Shown here: in pieces, positions 1-7,368 of the stretch
How the letters are laid out: every line of letters starts with the position of its first letter
Position numbering within the stretch: position 1 is the first letter of the stretch
Origin: Pseudomonas sp. DG56-2
Lineage (GTDB): Bacteria > Pseudomonadota > Gammaproteobacteria > Pseudomonadales > Pseudomonadaceae
NCBI RefSeq assembly: GCF_004803755.1
Contig: NZ_CP032311.1
Coordinates: forward strand, 5,234,001 to 5,298,000
DNA length: 64,000 nt
Direction: 5' to 3'
Translations under genes and position numbers: made by a program
Notes under the pieces: model-generated
Databases searched by the model: none
The model's input: the letters and a program-made list of their open reading frames with translations, nothing else
What the model was told of the DNA's origin: nothing

Positions 1-749
1 GTGCAGTTGGCATGACGCTGGAACATGGCAATAAACGCCGAGGGGCTGCTGTAGCCCAGGTCATAGGCAATCTGCTGGATCGGCAGGTTCTGCTCCAGCG
101 CGTCGATCGCCCGAAGAAAGCGCAGACGCAAACGCCACTCGCCAAAGCTGATGCCCAACTCACGCAAAAATTGACGCGCCAAGGTGCGTTCACTGACATG
201 GACACTGGCGGCCCAATCGGCCAATGGCCGGTTGTCCGCAGGAGCAGCCTGCAACGCCTGGAGAATGCCATCCAGGCCGGCACTGCGAGCGAAGGGCAGA
301 AAGCAGGTTTGGGTGGGTGCCTGGCGCAGTTGATCGACCAGCACCTGAGCCAGTCGCCGATCCGCGTCATCCTCGGGAATATTGACGTCACGCCGGGCAA
401 AGTCGCCGAGGATGGCCTTGAGGATCTCGCTGATGACCAGTGTGCACGGCTGCGCCGGCAATGCCTGACACAGCGCACGATCCAGGTACACCGAGCGGTA
501 GACGATGGCCTGGGGGTTGTAGCAACTGTGTTCAGTGCCTGGTGGCACCCAGACTGCATAGTGCGGCGGCGAGACAAAACGCTGCCCGTCTATTTCCAGG
601 TGCATGATGCCGTGGGCGGTGTAATTGAGTTGCCCCCAGTCATGACGATGCGCAGGGCCATGAGTATCGGCGCCGAACTCGTCGTAGCGGAAATAGACCG
701 GTGCCGGTAAGGCGGTGAATGTAGGGATATTGACGTATTTGCGCGACAT
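1..749 (-). CDS. AraC-family transcriptional regulator, 3' end cut off by the window
   Basis: The frame is open from an ATG at 749 to the window edge (249 codons) with no stop, so the C-terminus lies outside. The N-terminal half is a cupin-type sensor region (HRHDWGQLNY near residue 35; VPPGTEH near 70). The C-terminal half has the two-helix HTH of AraC proteins: VHVSERTLARQFLRELG, followed by AYDLGYSSPSAFIAMFQRH. The layout matches the NimR-like subgroup, which often controls a divergent exporter. It is divergent from an EamA transporter, which is the likely target. The effector is unknown. Only the last residues of the second HTH are missing. Confidence 0.9.
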   Translation of the reverse strand, partial: MSRKYVNIPTFTALPAPVYFRYDEFGADTHGPAHRHDWGQLNYTAHGIMHLEIDGQRFVSPPHYAVWVPPGTEHSCYNPQAIVYRSVYLDRALCQALPAQPCTLVISEILKAILGDFARRDVNIPEDDADRRLAQVLVDQLRQAPTQTCFLPFARSAGLDGILQALQAAPADNRPLADWAASVHVSERTLARQFLRELGISFGEWRLRLRFLRAIDALEQNLPIQQIAYDLGYSSPSAFIAMFQRHANC

Positions 750-750
750 G

Positions 751-781
751 TTGTCTGGATCAATGGGCCGGTTGTCTGGAT
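751..781. promoter_or_regulatory. Direct-repeat operator of the AraC-type regulator
   Basis: The 10-mer ttgtctggat occurs exactly at 751-760 and again at 772-781. The copies are 21 bp apart, which puts two sites on the same helix face as expected for AraC-family half-sites. They lie in the 98-bp gap between regulator and exporter. Downstream, gataat at 811-816 is a good -10 without a good -35, as at an activated promoter. This would start transcription near 823, ahead of the transporter ATG at 848. Confidence 0.5.
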
Positions 782-847
782 ACAAGTATAAGCAACAGAA
801 CAGACACATGGATAATAGTGTCCTGTACCCATACGAGTTTCTGCGAC

Positions 848-1744
848 ATGAATTATGCGTTTCCGCTGTTGGCTATCCTGATCTGGGCCGGCAACACCGT
901 GATCACCAAAATGTCGGCCGGGGCCATTTTTCCCGCCGAAATCGGTTTCTATCGCTGGCTGCTGGCCGGGCTGTTGTTCACGCCCTTCCTGCTGAGGCCG
1001 ATGCTGCGCAACTGGGCGCACATCCGCCCGAACCTGGGCAAGATCTTCATTCTCGGCGTGCTGGGTATGGCGGTGTACCAGAGCCTGGCCTATTTCGCCG
1101 CCGCCGTAACCAGTGCGACCAACATGGGCATCATCCTCTCGTTGATGCCGCTGATGTCCCTGGCAATGGCCATCATCAGTCTGGGCCTGCGCTTGACCTT
1201 CGGCGCCTTGATCGGGGCGGTGGTGTCTTTTATCGGCGTGTTGGTCGTGGTGTCAGGCGGCGACCTGGGATTGCTCCTGCAACATGGCCTTAACAGCGGC
1301 GATGCGCTGATGCTGATCGCCACGCTGGCCTATGCGCTATACAGCACCTTACTGAAGAAATGGCAGCTACGGCTTGCGCCACTGCTCTTGCTGTACCTGC
1401 AGGTACTGGTGGCGATCATTGTGCTGTTCCCGCTGTTTCTGTTCTCGGAAAAGACCGGTCTGGGCACCGGCAACATAGGGTTGGTGCTGTACGCCTGCGT
1501 GCTCGCCTCGATGGTTGCACCACTGGCCTGGATGCAAGCCGTTACCCGCCTGGGGCCAAGCCGCACCACGCTGTTTTTCAACCTGCTGCCGGCAATCACG
1601 GCGGTGATCGCGGCCTTGGTATTGAATGAACAGCTAGCGCTGTATCACCTGGTCGGCGGCCTGATGACCCTGGCCGGCGTAATCCTTGCCGAACGCTGGA
1701 AAACCCCAGTGCGTCCGGTTCCCGCTACAACCCGGCAGCCTTGA
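848..1744 (+). CDS. EamA/DMT-family transporter
   Basis: A membrane protein of 298 residues with about ten hydrophobic segments, typical of the drug/metabolite transporter superfamily. It starts with an amphipathic segment containing IWAGNTVITK and has two EamA repeats; the second ends in LNEQLALYHLVGGLMTLAGV, a family hallmark. The ATG at 848 is preferred over one at 818, because the candidate promoter would start transcription near 823 and the reading from 848 begins directly with the first membrane helix. It is divergent from the AraC regulator and probably an efflux carrier under its control. The substrate is unknown. Its last 20 bp overlap the convergent lipase gene. Confidence 0.88.
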   Translation: MNYAFPLLAILIWAGNTVITKMSAGAIFPAEIGFYRWLLAGLLFTPFLLRPMLRNWAHIRPNLGKIFILGVLGMAVYQSLAYFAAAVTSATNMGIILSLMPLMSLAMAIISLGLRLTFGALIGAVVSFIGVLVVVSGGDLGLLLQHGLNSGDALMLIATLAYALYSTLLKKWQLRLAPLLLLYLQVLVAIIVLFPLFLFSEKTGLGTGNIGLVLYACVLASMVAPLAWMQAVTRLGPSRTTLFFNLLPAITAVIAALVLNEQLALYHLVGGLMTLAGVILAERWKTPVRPVPATTRQP

Positions 1745-2615
1745 GTCGCGCCGCATGCTCGGTGAACAGCCTTAGCGGATCGGCGCCCTTGCCTACCGCG
1801 CCCAATGACTGATTGACGATATCCAGGTGGTCGAGCGGGTAGTCATCGCCGATCACCTGGCCCAGGTGCGAGCTGTAGCGCCCGACCATGCCATCGCACT
1901 GTCCGGACTCGCGCACGAAGGTGCGCGCAAACAAGCGACAGAATCGGTTGCTGCCATCCAGGCGGTTCAAGCCCTTGTCAGTCAAACCGGGCTGCAACGT
2001 CCCGGACCAGGAGTAATAACGCACGCCGTTGACTTCGGCCGCCCCCTCTGCGCCCCACGTGCTGGGCAAACCCTGTGGATAAGACTGATTGAACACGGCA
2101 ACGCCAGCGCAGGTCAGGGCATGGTGCGAAGCGCGCACATCGATGGGCAACCGGGGGCCGCGCCAGCCGGTTTCGAGCCAGCCCATCAGGATCCCGAGTG
2201 CATGCAGCAAGGCCTTGAGCAAACGCCCTCGGGCGCTGTCGGCGGGGTAATGTTCCAACACATAGTCAGCCAGCTCCGAGCCGTGGTTGGGGCCGGCAAT
2301 GGAGGTCACCGAAGCCACCCATTGCGGTCGTTTGGCCGCCGCATAGCGGGCGGTAAGTGCGCCCTGACTGTGGCCGAGCAAATTGACCTTGTCGGCCCCC
2401 GTACGGCGCCGAATGTCTTCAATGATCTGCAGCAACTGCTCACCGCGCACCTCGGTGGAATTGAGCGGTGATACCTGAATAGCGAAGACCTTGGCGCCGC
2501 CCCGGCGCAGCGCTGAAACGATACCGAACCAGTAGGGGTACAGCAGCAGTCGAACAAAGCCGAGCATGCCCGGTACCAGCACCAGTGGATAACGCGTGGC
2601 GAGCCCTTGGGCCAT
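1725..2615 (-). CDS. Triacylglycerol lipase, alpha/beta hydrolase family I type
   Basis: A 296-residue alpha/beta hydrolase. An LVPGMLGF oxyanion-hole strand lies at residues 13-20 and the nucleophile elbow GHSQG at 81-85 (Ser83). Near the C-terminus, DGMVGRYSSHLG and DHLDIVNQ hold the expected catalytic Asp, calcium-binding residues and catalytic His of Pseudomonas family I lipases. It likely hydrolyses acylglycerols or related esters. Family I lipases are usually secreted with a signal peptide and a foldase; this one shows no signal peptide and no lif gene nearby, so an intracellular role, or release by another route, is possible. Its 3' end overlaps the transporter gene. Confidence 0.85.
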   Translation of the reverse strand: MAQGLATRYPLVLVPGMLGFVRLLLYPYWFGIVSALRRGGAKVFAIQVSPLNSTEVRGEQLLQIIEDIRRRTGADKVNLLGHSQGALTARYAAAKRPQWVASVTSIAGPNHGSELADYVLEHYPADSARGRLLKALLHALGILMGWLETGWRGPRLPIDVRASHHALTCAGVAVFNQSYPQGLPSTWGAEGAAEVNGVRYYSWSGTLQPGLTDKGLNRLDGSNRFCRLFARTFVRESGQCDGMVGRYSSHLGQVIGDDYPLDHLDIVNQSLGAVGKGADPLRLFTEHAARLKAAGL

Positions 2616-2680
2616 GACTGCAATCCCCGTTCCGTGGAAAGTCGCCCAACACTACAGGCACTTCAATGGCAATCGCAATC

Positions 2681-2708
2681 GAACTCCAGACGCTCGCTGT
2701 GGTTCCAA
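2681..2708 (+). promoter_or_regulatory. Candidate AlgU (sigma-22) envelope-stress promoter for osmE
   Basis: gaactc at 2681-2686 and tccaa at 2704-2708 are 17 bp apart. The consensus for AlgU/RpoE-type promoters is GAACTT, 16-17 bp, then TCnnA. Transcription would begin near 2714, about 25 nt before the osmE ATG. osmE is a known AlgU-regulon member in pseudomonads, which agrees with the placement. Confidence 0.5.
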
Positions 2709-2738
2709 CCCTGTAGACCTTCAGCAAGGAGCATGACC

Positions 2739-3092
2739 ATGTACAAACAGACCCTGGCAATCCTTCTGGCCACCACAGCCCTGACTGCGTGCGGCAGCCG
2801 TCCGGAAAATCCCGTCGACTACGTCACCTACCGTGACGCACCCCTGGTGAAACAAGTGCAGGACGGCATGACCATGCAACGGGTCATTGCCATTGGCGGC
2901 AGCCCTTCCACGGTGATCGACCTGCCTCATGGTGGCACCTGCAACAACTACATCCTCAACCATGAAGGCAAGCAACAGGCCTACTACGTGCGCTTTGATG
3001 CCACCGGGCATGTCGACGACAAGGGTTTCAAGACCTGCGAACAACGTCAGCAAGATGACGACGCCGTCGAGAAGGCCAAAGCCAAGGTATAA
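2739..3092 (+). CDS. osmE: Osmotically inducible lipoprotein OsmE
   Basis: A 117-residue lipoprotein. The hydrophobic signal peptide ends in the lipobox LTAC, and the mature part is a small SmpA/OmlA-like (BamE fold) domain. GMTMQRVIAIGGSPSTVI followed by GGTCNNYIL and a final FKTCEQR match OsmE. Two ATGs are possible (2733 and 2739). The second is chosen because aagga at 2726-2730 is 8 nt from it and only 2 nt from the first. It is an outer-membrane or periplasm-facing stress protein of uncertain biochemical role. An AlgU-type promoter precedes it and a hairpin follows it. The ferritin-like stress gene is next in the same direction. Confidence 0.9.
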   Translation: MYKQTLAILLATTALTACGSRPENPVDYVTYRDAPLVKQVQDGMTMQRVIAIGGSPSTVIDLPHGGTCNNYILNHEGKQQAYYVRFDATGHVDDKGFKTCEQRQQDDDAVEKAKAKV

Positions 3093-3101
3093 AACTCTCA
3101 A

Positions 3102-3136
3102 CGCATTGCTTGCTCTAACCTTGCGCAGGCAATGCG
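3102..3136 (+). terminator. Possible hairpin after osmE
   Basis: cgcattgc (3102-3109) pairs with gcaatgcg (3129-3136). The loop is long and no T-run follows, so it is a weak terminator or a processing hairpin. Confidence 0.35.
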
Positions 3137-3179
3137 CCTACAGAGCGTGAAGCAATCCGTTTTCAGCCTGGAGATGACA

Positions 3180-3710
3180 ATGAGCACCGTTGAACTGACC
3201 GATGTGAAAACCTTGCGCGAACGTGCGCGCCAGCATGTCGAACAAGGCGCCGTGACCGAAGGCTACAGCGCCGACCGAGAAAAAATCCTGCGCCTGCTCA
3301 ATGAGTCGCTGGCCACCGAGTGGGTCTGCGCATTGCGCTACAAACGGCACTACTACATGGCCAGCGGGATCAAGGCCAGCGTAGCCGCTGACGAGTTTCT
3401 CGAACACGCCACCCAGGAACTCGAGCATGCCGACAAGCTAGCTGAACGCATCGTGCAGTTGGGCGGCGAGCCGGACCTCAACCCCGACAACTTGAGTAAA
3501 AACTCCCATGCCCAATACGTTGCCGGCAGCAATCTCAAGGAAATGGTCCTCGAGGACCTGATTGCCGAACGGATCGCCATCGACAGCTACCGCGAAATCA
3601 TCCAGTACATTGGGGAATCCGACCCAACGACCCGACGCATCTTCGAAGACATCCTGGCGCAGGAAGAAGAACACGCCGACGACATGGCGGACCTGCTCAA
3701 AGGGCTTTGA
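3180..3710 (+). CDS. Ferritin-like/Dps-family iron storage protein
   Basis: A 176-residue all-helical protein of the ferritin-like superfamily. The four-helix di-iron pattern is visible: LLNESLATEWVCALRYKRHY (helix A), EFLEHATQELEHADKLAERI (helix B, E..H), DLIAERIAIDSYREIIQYI (helix C) and ILAQEEEHADDMADLL (helix D, E..H). These are ferroxidase-type ligands, so it probably oxidises and stores iron and protects against peroxide. It is usually annotated as a bacterioferritin or Dps-like protein in pseudomonads. The ATG at 3180 is chosen over 3174 because the ggag motif just upstream is then 6 nt away. It follows osmE, another stress gene. Confidence 0.88.
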   Translation: MSTVELTDVKTLRERARQHVEQGAVTEGYSADREKILRLLNESLATEWVCALRYKRHYYMASGIKASVAADEFLEHATQELEHADKLAERIVQLGGEPDLNPDNLSKNSHAQYVAGSNLKEMVLEDLIAERIAIDSYREIIQYIGESDPTTRRIFEDILAQEEEHADDMADLLKGL

Positions 3711-3732
3711 ACCTTACCCGCTCCCAGCAAGC

Positions 3733-3761
3733 AGGGCTTGCTCCATCGCTGAGCAAGCCCT
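3733..3761. terminator. Perfect hairpin between convergent genes
   Basis: agggcttgctc (3733-3743), a 7-nt loop and gagcaagccct (3751-3761) form an 11-bp perfect stem between the stops of the ferritin-like gene and the AsmA gene. The gcttgc/gcaagc core resembles part of the Pseudomonas REP palindromes. It probably ends transcription from both sides. Confidence 0.6.
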
Positions 3762-3789
3762 CCCCCATCGGCGACACCTCCTGGACTTT

Positions 3790-5850
3790 TTAACCCGCTT
3801 TGACCGATCGCGGTGCCTTGCCCGACTTCATTTGCTCCAGCAACGGCGTGCACTGATTGGGCACATCGCCACCCGGCGCCACCAACGCCAGCAAGCCCGC
3901 CGCCGGGCCGACCGCCAGCCCCAGCGCTACCATACCCGCGCCGCGCAAGGCCAACGGCACCGCCTGTACACCTGCGCTTGGTTTGGCAAAAGGCCCGCGC
4001 ACATACAGGGGCGAGCGCAATGAAAACAGCCGCAAGCCCTTGGACTCGGGATTGATTTTCAGATCCAGCTGTTCACTGGCAAAGTTGGCCGTTCCGTCGA
4101 TATAGATGATCGCGTTCTCAGTATCGAATACGAACAGCCGAGTGGTCGCCAAGCCGTCCTTGATCCCGAAGTCGGCTGCCGCGCAGTTGATCTTCACTTC
4201 CTTGTCACCGAACAATTGCCCCACCACATAGTTGCCAACATTAAGCCCGGCAATTTCCATCAAGCCGCGGCTGATCGCACCATCGTTGATGAGCATCTTC
4301 AGCTCACCATTTGAGGTTGCCAGCAACTTCGCCACCGAGTTGCCCCGTCCGCTCAAGTCCGCATCGCCATTGAGCTGGCCGAAGCTGGTCTTCATCGGCT
4401 CGAAAGTCGGGAACAACTGCTTGAGCTTGAAGCCTCTGGCACTGAGTTTGGCCCGCCCCTGCAAAGGAACTGCACGTCCATCGAGACGTATCTGCGCATC
4501 GAGCTTGCCGCCTGCCACACCAAAGCGCAGCGGCTCCAGGCGCAGCACGCCATCGTCAAGTACAAAGTGACTGGAGAGATCAGTGAAGGGCAAATCCTCG
4601 CTGTGAACGATCCGTTTGCCGCTGAAGGTCACGTCGGCATCCATGGTCCGCCAACGCTCGGTACGAAATTCCTCGACCGGCAGCACCTTGCCCGCAGGTT
4701 GTTTGCTGGCCCCGCCCCGCGCCTTTTGCTCAGCGTTGGAGTCTGCACCGATCAGCGGTGCAAGGTCCTTGAACAGCAATTGATTGGAAACAAGGTTGCC
4801 ACTGAGTTTGGGCCGTGGCTGTCTGGAGGCGAAGGTGAGGTCGCCGTGAATATCACTGTCACCGATCTTGCCGTTGAAGCCTTGATAGCGAAACAGCGCC
4901 CCCCCAGGCTCATGTAGTTTGGCCGTCAGATGCCCATCAGTGGAATAAGGCGGCGAATCCGGCAGGGTTACACCGGTAAGCGGATAGAGATTACCCAGGC
5001 TGGCACCCGAAAGGCGCAGACGCAGGTCCAGCCCGCCGAGGTTACGCGGATCCGTCAGGGTACCGGCAAGGGCTACCCGGGTATCGGCAATCTGTATGTC
5101 GGCCTGCAAAGGGAACGGCTGACTGGCGTCCTGCAACGCCAGCAGCCCGCCAATCTTGCCAGAGCCGGAAAGCGCCTGGCCCTTGTAACGTCCCTTGGCC
5201 TTGAGACCGAATGCATAGTCCTGGGCATTGCCAGCTTTCTGCGCCGAGGCCTTACCAACGATATCGCTGAAAGGTATGGGCTTGCCGAGCGGGTCAATCT
5301 GCACATCCAGGGTCGTTTTCAGCGTTTGGTCATCAAGGCTTACCTGGCCCTTGTCGAAACCAATGGCGCCGATATCCAGCACCCACGGCGACGGTTCGGC
5401 ATTCTCATCCTTGGGGCCGAAGTCGAAGGTCCAGTTGGCGCGCCCATCTGCCAGGCGTTTCAGGCTGGCTGTGGGTTGGTTCAAATCGATACGCGGAATC
5501 ACGATACGCTGGAACAGCAACGGCAGGGGCGACAAGCGAAACTCGACACGTTTGAGGCCAACCATTTGCGGCTCCTTGAGCCACTGCGGGTTACCCAACG
5601 TCAAGTCGTCCGCGATGAAGCGCGGCCACGGTACCCAAGCTCGCCACCCCCCCTCCTCAGGCTCGCGCTGCCAACGTACAGCGAGGTTGCCGTTAATGGC
5701 GAAGGGCCTGTGCAGTGCCTCCGAGACCTTGGCATTGAGGGTCGGCTTGATCCGGTTCCAGTCGAATGTGGCAATGACGATCACCACAAGTGCGAGGACC
5801 AGTAGCAAGCTGGCGAGGGTCCAGGTAAGGATTTTCACGGGGCGCGTCAT
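3790..5850 (-). CDS. AsmA-family envelope protein
   Basis: A 686-residue protein with one N-terminal membrane anchor (about residues 7-27) and a long periplasmic beta-rich part. FDWNRIKPTLNAKVSEALHR is the typical AsmA start. A C-terminal AsmA_2 region includes INDGAISRGLMEIAGLNVGNYV and LNGDADLSGRGNS. The family is thought to act in lipid traffic or outer-membrane biogenesis. The start at 5850 is preferred to 5880 because aggag lies 9 nt upstream and the anchor then begins immediately. A short glycine/alanine-rich hydrophobic stretch lies near the C-terminus (about residues 640-660). It is convergent with the ferritin-like gene. Confidence 0.85.
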   Translation of the reverse strand: MTRPVKILTWTLASLLLVLALVVIVIATFDWNRIKPTLNAKVSEALHRPFAINGNLAVRWQREPEEGGWRAWVPWPRFIADDLTLGNPQWLKEPQMVGLKRVEFRLSPLPLLFQRIVIPRIDLNQPTASLKRLADGRANWTFDFGPKDENAEPSPWVLDIGAIGFDKGQVSLDDQTLKTTLDVQIDPLGKPIPFSDIVGKASAQKAGNAQDYAFGLKAKGRYKGQALSGSGKIGGLLALQDASQPFPLQADIQIADTRVALAGTLTDPRNLGGLDLRLRLSGASLGNLYPLTGVTLPDSPPYSTDGHLTAKLHEPGGALFRYQGFNGKIGDSDIHGDLTFASRQPRPKLSGNLVSNQLLFKDLAPLIGADSNAEQKARGGASKQPAGKVLPVEEFRTERWRTMDADVTFSGKRIVHSEDLPFTDLSSHFVLDDGVLRLEPLRFGVAGGKLDAQIRLDGRAVPLQGRAKLSARGFKLKQLFPTFEPMKTSFGQLNGDADLSGRGNSVAKLLATSNGELKMLINDGAISRGLMEIAGLNVGNYVVGQLFGDKEVKINCAAADFGIKDGLATTRLFVFDTENAIIYIDGTANFASEQLDLKINPESKGLRLFSLRSPLYVRGPFAKPSAGVQAVPLALRGAGMVALGLAVGPAAGLLALVAPGGDVPNQCTPLLEQMKSGKAPRSVKAG

Positions 5851-6178
5851 TGCATGATTCTCCTGACGACCACCAGACAAAAGGTGGGCGTTTTGATGGC
5901 ACTTAAACTATGGGACTGATGAAAACCCCAGGGGTTTAAATTGACGACGAAAAAACAGGTTTTTCCCTCGGTCACTCATCAATGAACGCCGCAATCAATC
6001 TCGCCAGCAGCACCTGCGAACTCTCTCGATAGCCCTGTAAAGACTGTGCTAGAGCCATCGCTGCAAAACATCAATTCGGTTGATTGTTACCATTATCTTT
6101 ATGAACTTTTATCTGCCGCCCCCGGGCGTAGCATTGGCTCCGTACTCACTTTCCAGCCCCACCTAGGAGCACCGAACA
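5851..6178. other. 328-bp gene-free region upstream of the repeat protein
   Basis: Divergent intergenic region between the AsmA gene and the small repeat-protein gene. An AT-rich run at about 6077-6113 lies where a promoter of the repeat protein would be expected. ttacca, 17 bp, tatctg is only a weak sigma-70 match. No RNA gene or further ORF with a ribosome binding site was seen. Confidence 0.4.
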
Positions 6179-6547
6179 ATGAAACGCCAATTGCTGCTGA
6201 GCCTTTCCCTGTCCATCCTGGCTGCCAATGCTTTCGCCATCCCAGCCAGCGAACAAAGCCTGACCGCTGAATCACGTAGCAGTACTACGGTCATCTCGCA
6301 ACCGCTGAACACCCTGGCCGAAGGCGGTTCCGATCGTCTGTTGGAACGCAACAATCGCGTCGCCGAAGGTGGCTCGGATCGTCTCCTGGAGCGCAATAAC
6401 CGCGTCGCCGAAGGTGGCTCGGATCGTCTCCTGGAGCGCAACAACCGCGTCGCCGAAGGTGGCTCGGATCGTCTGCTGGAGCGCAACGTGCGTGTTGCTG
6501 AAGGTGGCTCTGATCGCCTGATCGAAAAAAACCAACGCGTGAGCTAA
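6179..6547 (+). CDS. Small exported protein built of five 15-residue repeats
   Basis: A 122-residue protein of unknown function. A clear Sec signal peptide ends in AANAFA, with cleavage predicted before IPASEQ (about residue 21). After a spacer of about 26 residues come five tandem copies of a 15-residue unit, AEGGSDRLLERNNRV, ending one residue before the stop. The mature protein is highly polar and charged, has no cysteine, and is probably periplasmic or secreted. The repeat has alternating acidic and basic positions but lacks the RTX nonapeptide or any other binding motif I know. Start supported by ggag about 9 nt upstream; a terminator follows. It is monocistronic. Conserved-looking at both ends but not recognised. 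Confidence 0.8.
   Translation: MKRQLLLSLSLSILAANAFAIPASEQSLTAESRSSTTVISQPLNTLAEGGSDRLLERNNRVAEGGSDRLLERNNRVAEGGSDRLLERNNRVAEGGSDRLLERNVRVAEGGSDRLIEKNQRVS
6317..6541 (+). repeat. Five in-frame 45-bp tandem repeats
   Basis: Units at 6317-6361, 6362-6406, 6407-6451, 6452-6496 and 6497-6541. Units 2 and 3 differ at a single base, which suggests a recent duplication and possible copy-number change between strains. Unit 5 is the most divergent (AEGGSDRLIEKNQRV). All length changes by whole units would keep the frame. Confidence 0.97.
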
Positions 6548-6597
6548 CGCCCATGCCAGAAAACAAGAGTTACCAGCCTTGCAACGGTTCCCCTCCC

Positions 6598-6626
6598 AGC
6601 CCGGTCAACTGACCGGGCTTTGTTTT
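6598..6626 (+). terminator. Rho-independent terminator of the repeat-protein gene
   Basis: agcccggtca (6598-6607), a 2-nt loop and tgaccgggct (6610-6619) are followed by ttgtttt. The 10-bp perfect stem lies 50 bp after the stop codon. Confidence 0.85.
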
Positions 6627-6680
6627 CCTGGCGCAGGCTATTAGAGTGCAGGGCTGTTTCACTGCCAGCCGATACTCGCC

Positions 6681-7313
6681 ATGCTGCCGCGCGCCGAACA
6701 AAAACTACAGACCCGCCAAGCCCTACTGGATGCCGCCCGCCAACTGATGGAAAGTGGCCGGGGTTTCGGCAGTATCAGCCTGCGTGAAGTGAGCAAGTGC
6801 GCGGGTATCGTGCCAACAGGCTTCTACCGCCACTTTACCGACATGGACCAGCTCGGCCTGGCCCTGGTAAACGAAGTCGGCGAAACCTTTCGCCAGACCA
6901 TCCGCCTGGTGCGCCACAATGAGATCGAACTCGGTGGTATCACCGACGCCTCGGTGCGGATCTTCCTCGATGTGGTGGCCGCTAACCGTGCACAGTTTCT
7001 ATTCCTGGCGCGCGAGCAATACGGCGGCTCACAGCCTGTGCGCCAGGCGATCGCCACGTTGCGCGACGGCATCAGCTCGGACCTGGCCACTGACCTTGCC
7101 CGCATGCCGCGCTGGCAACACCTGGATAACGACGCCCTTTCGGTCATAGCCGACCTGGTGGTGAAAACCGTGTTTGCGACCTTGCCAGAGCTGATCGACG
7201 AGCCCGCCGACGGCAGCGCACAGTCGCTGAGCGCCCAGGACAAGATCACCCAACAGTTGCGCTTCATCTTTGTCGGTGCCAAGCATTGGCAAGGGCTCGG
7301 CACGCCAATCTGA
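6681..7313 (+). CDS. TetR-family regulator, FabR/DesT-like
   Basis: A 210-residue TetR-type repressor. The N-terminal HTH region runs from TRQALLDAARQLM to SLREVSKCAGIVPTGFYRHFTDMDQLG (about residues 11-55). SLREV..AGI.PT.FYRHF.D.D.LGL is the signature of FabR of enterobacteria and DesT of P. aeruginosa, which sense acyl-CoA saturation and control unsaturated fatty acid synthesis. The ligand-binding half shows the family spacing (QFLFLAREQYGGS near residue 105). No desaturase or fab gene is adjacent, so the target is not evident from context. It is followed in the same direction by the AGE-type isomerase gene. Confidence 0.85.
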   Translation: MLPRAEQKLQTRQALLDAARQLMESGRGFGSISLREVSKCAGIVPTGFYRHFTDMDQLGLALVNEVGETFRQTIRLVRHNEIELGGITDASVRIFLDVVAANRAQFLFLAREQYGGSQPVRQAIATLRDGISSDLATDLARMPRWQHLDNDALSVIADLVVKTVFATLPELIDEPADGSAQSLSAQDKITQQLRFIFVGAKHWQGLGTPI

Positions 7314-7368
7314 TGGCCGTTTCCTGCTAACATGCGCGCAAACGCACTGATCGCGACGACACTTCTCC

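Noticed and set aside
12-710. A 232-codon open frame on the plus strand
   Set aside because: It is the antisense reading of the AraC-type regulator, whose minus-strand frame shows real domain motifs and runs off the window edge.
6317-6541. CRISPR-like array
   Set aside because: The 45-bp units are directly adjacent without spacers, are in frame and encode a repeated peptide in an exported protein.
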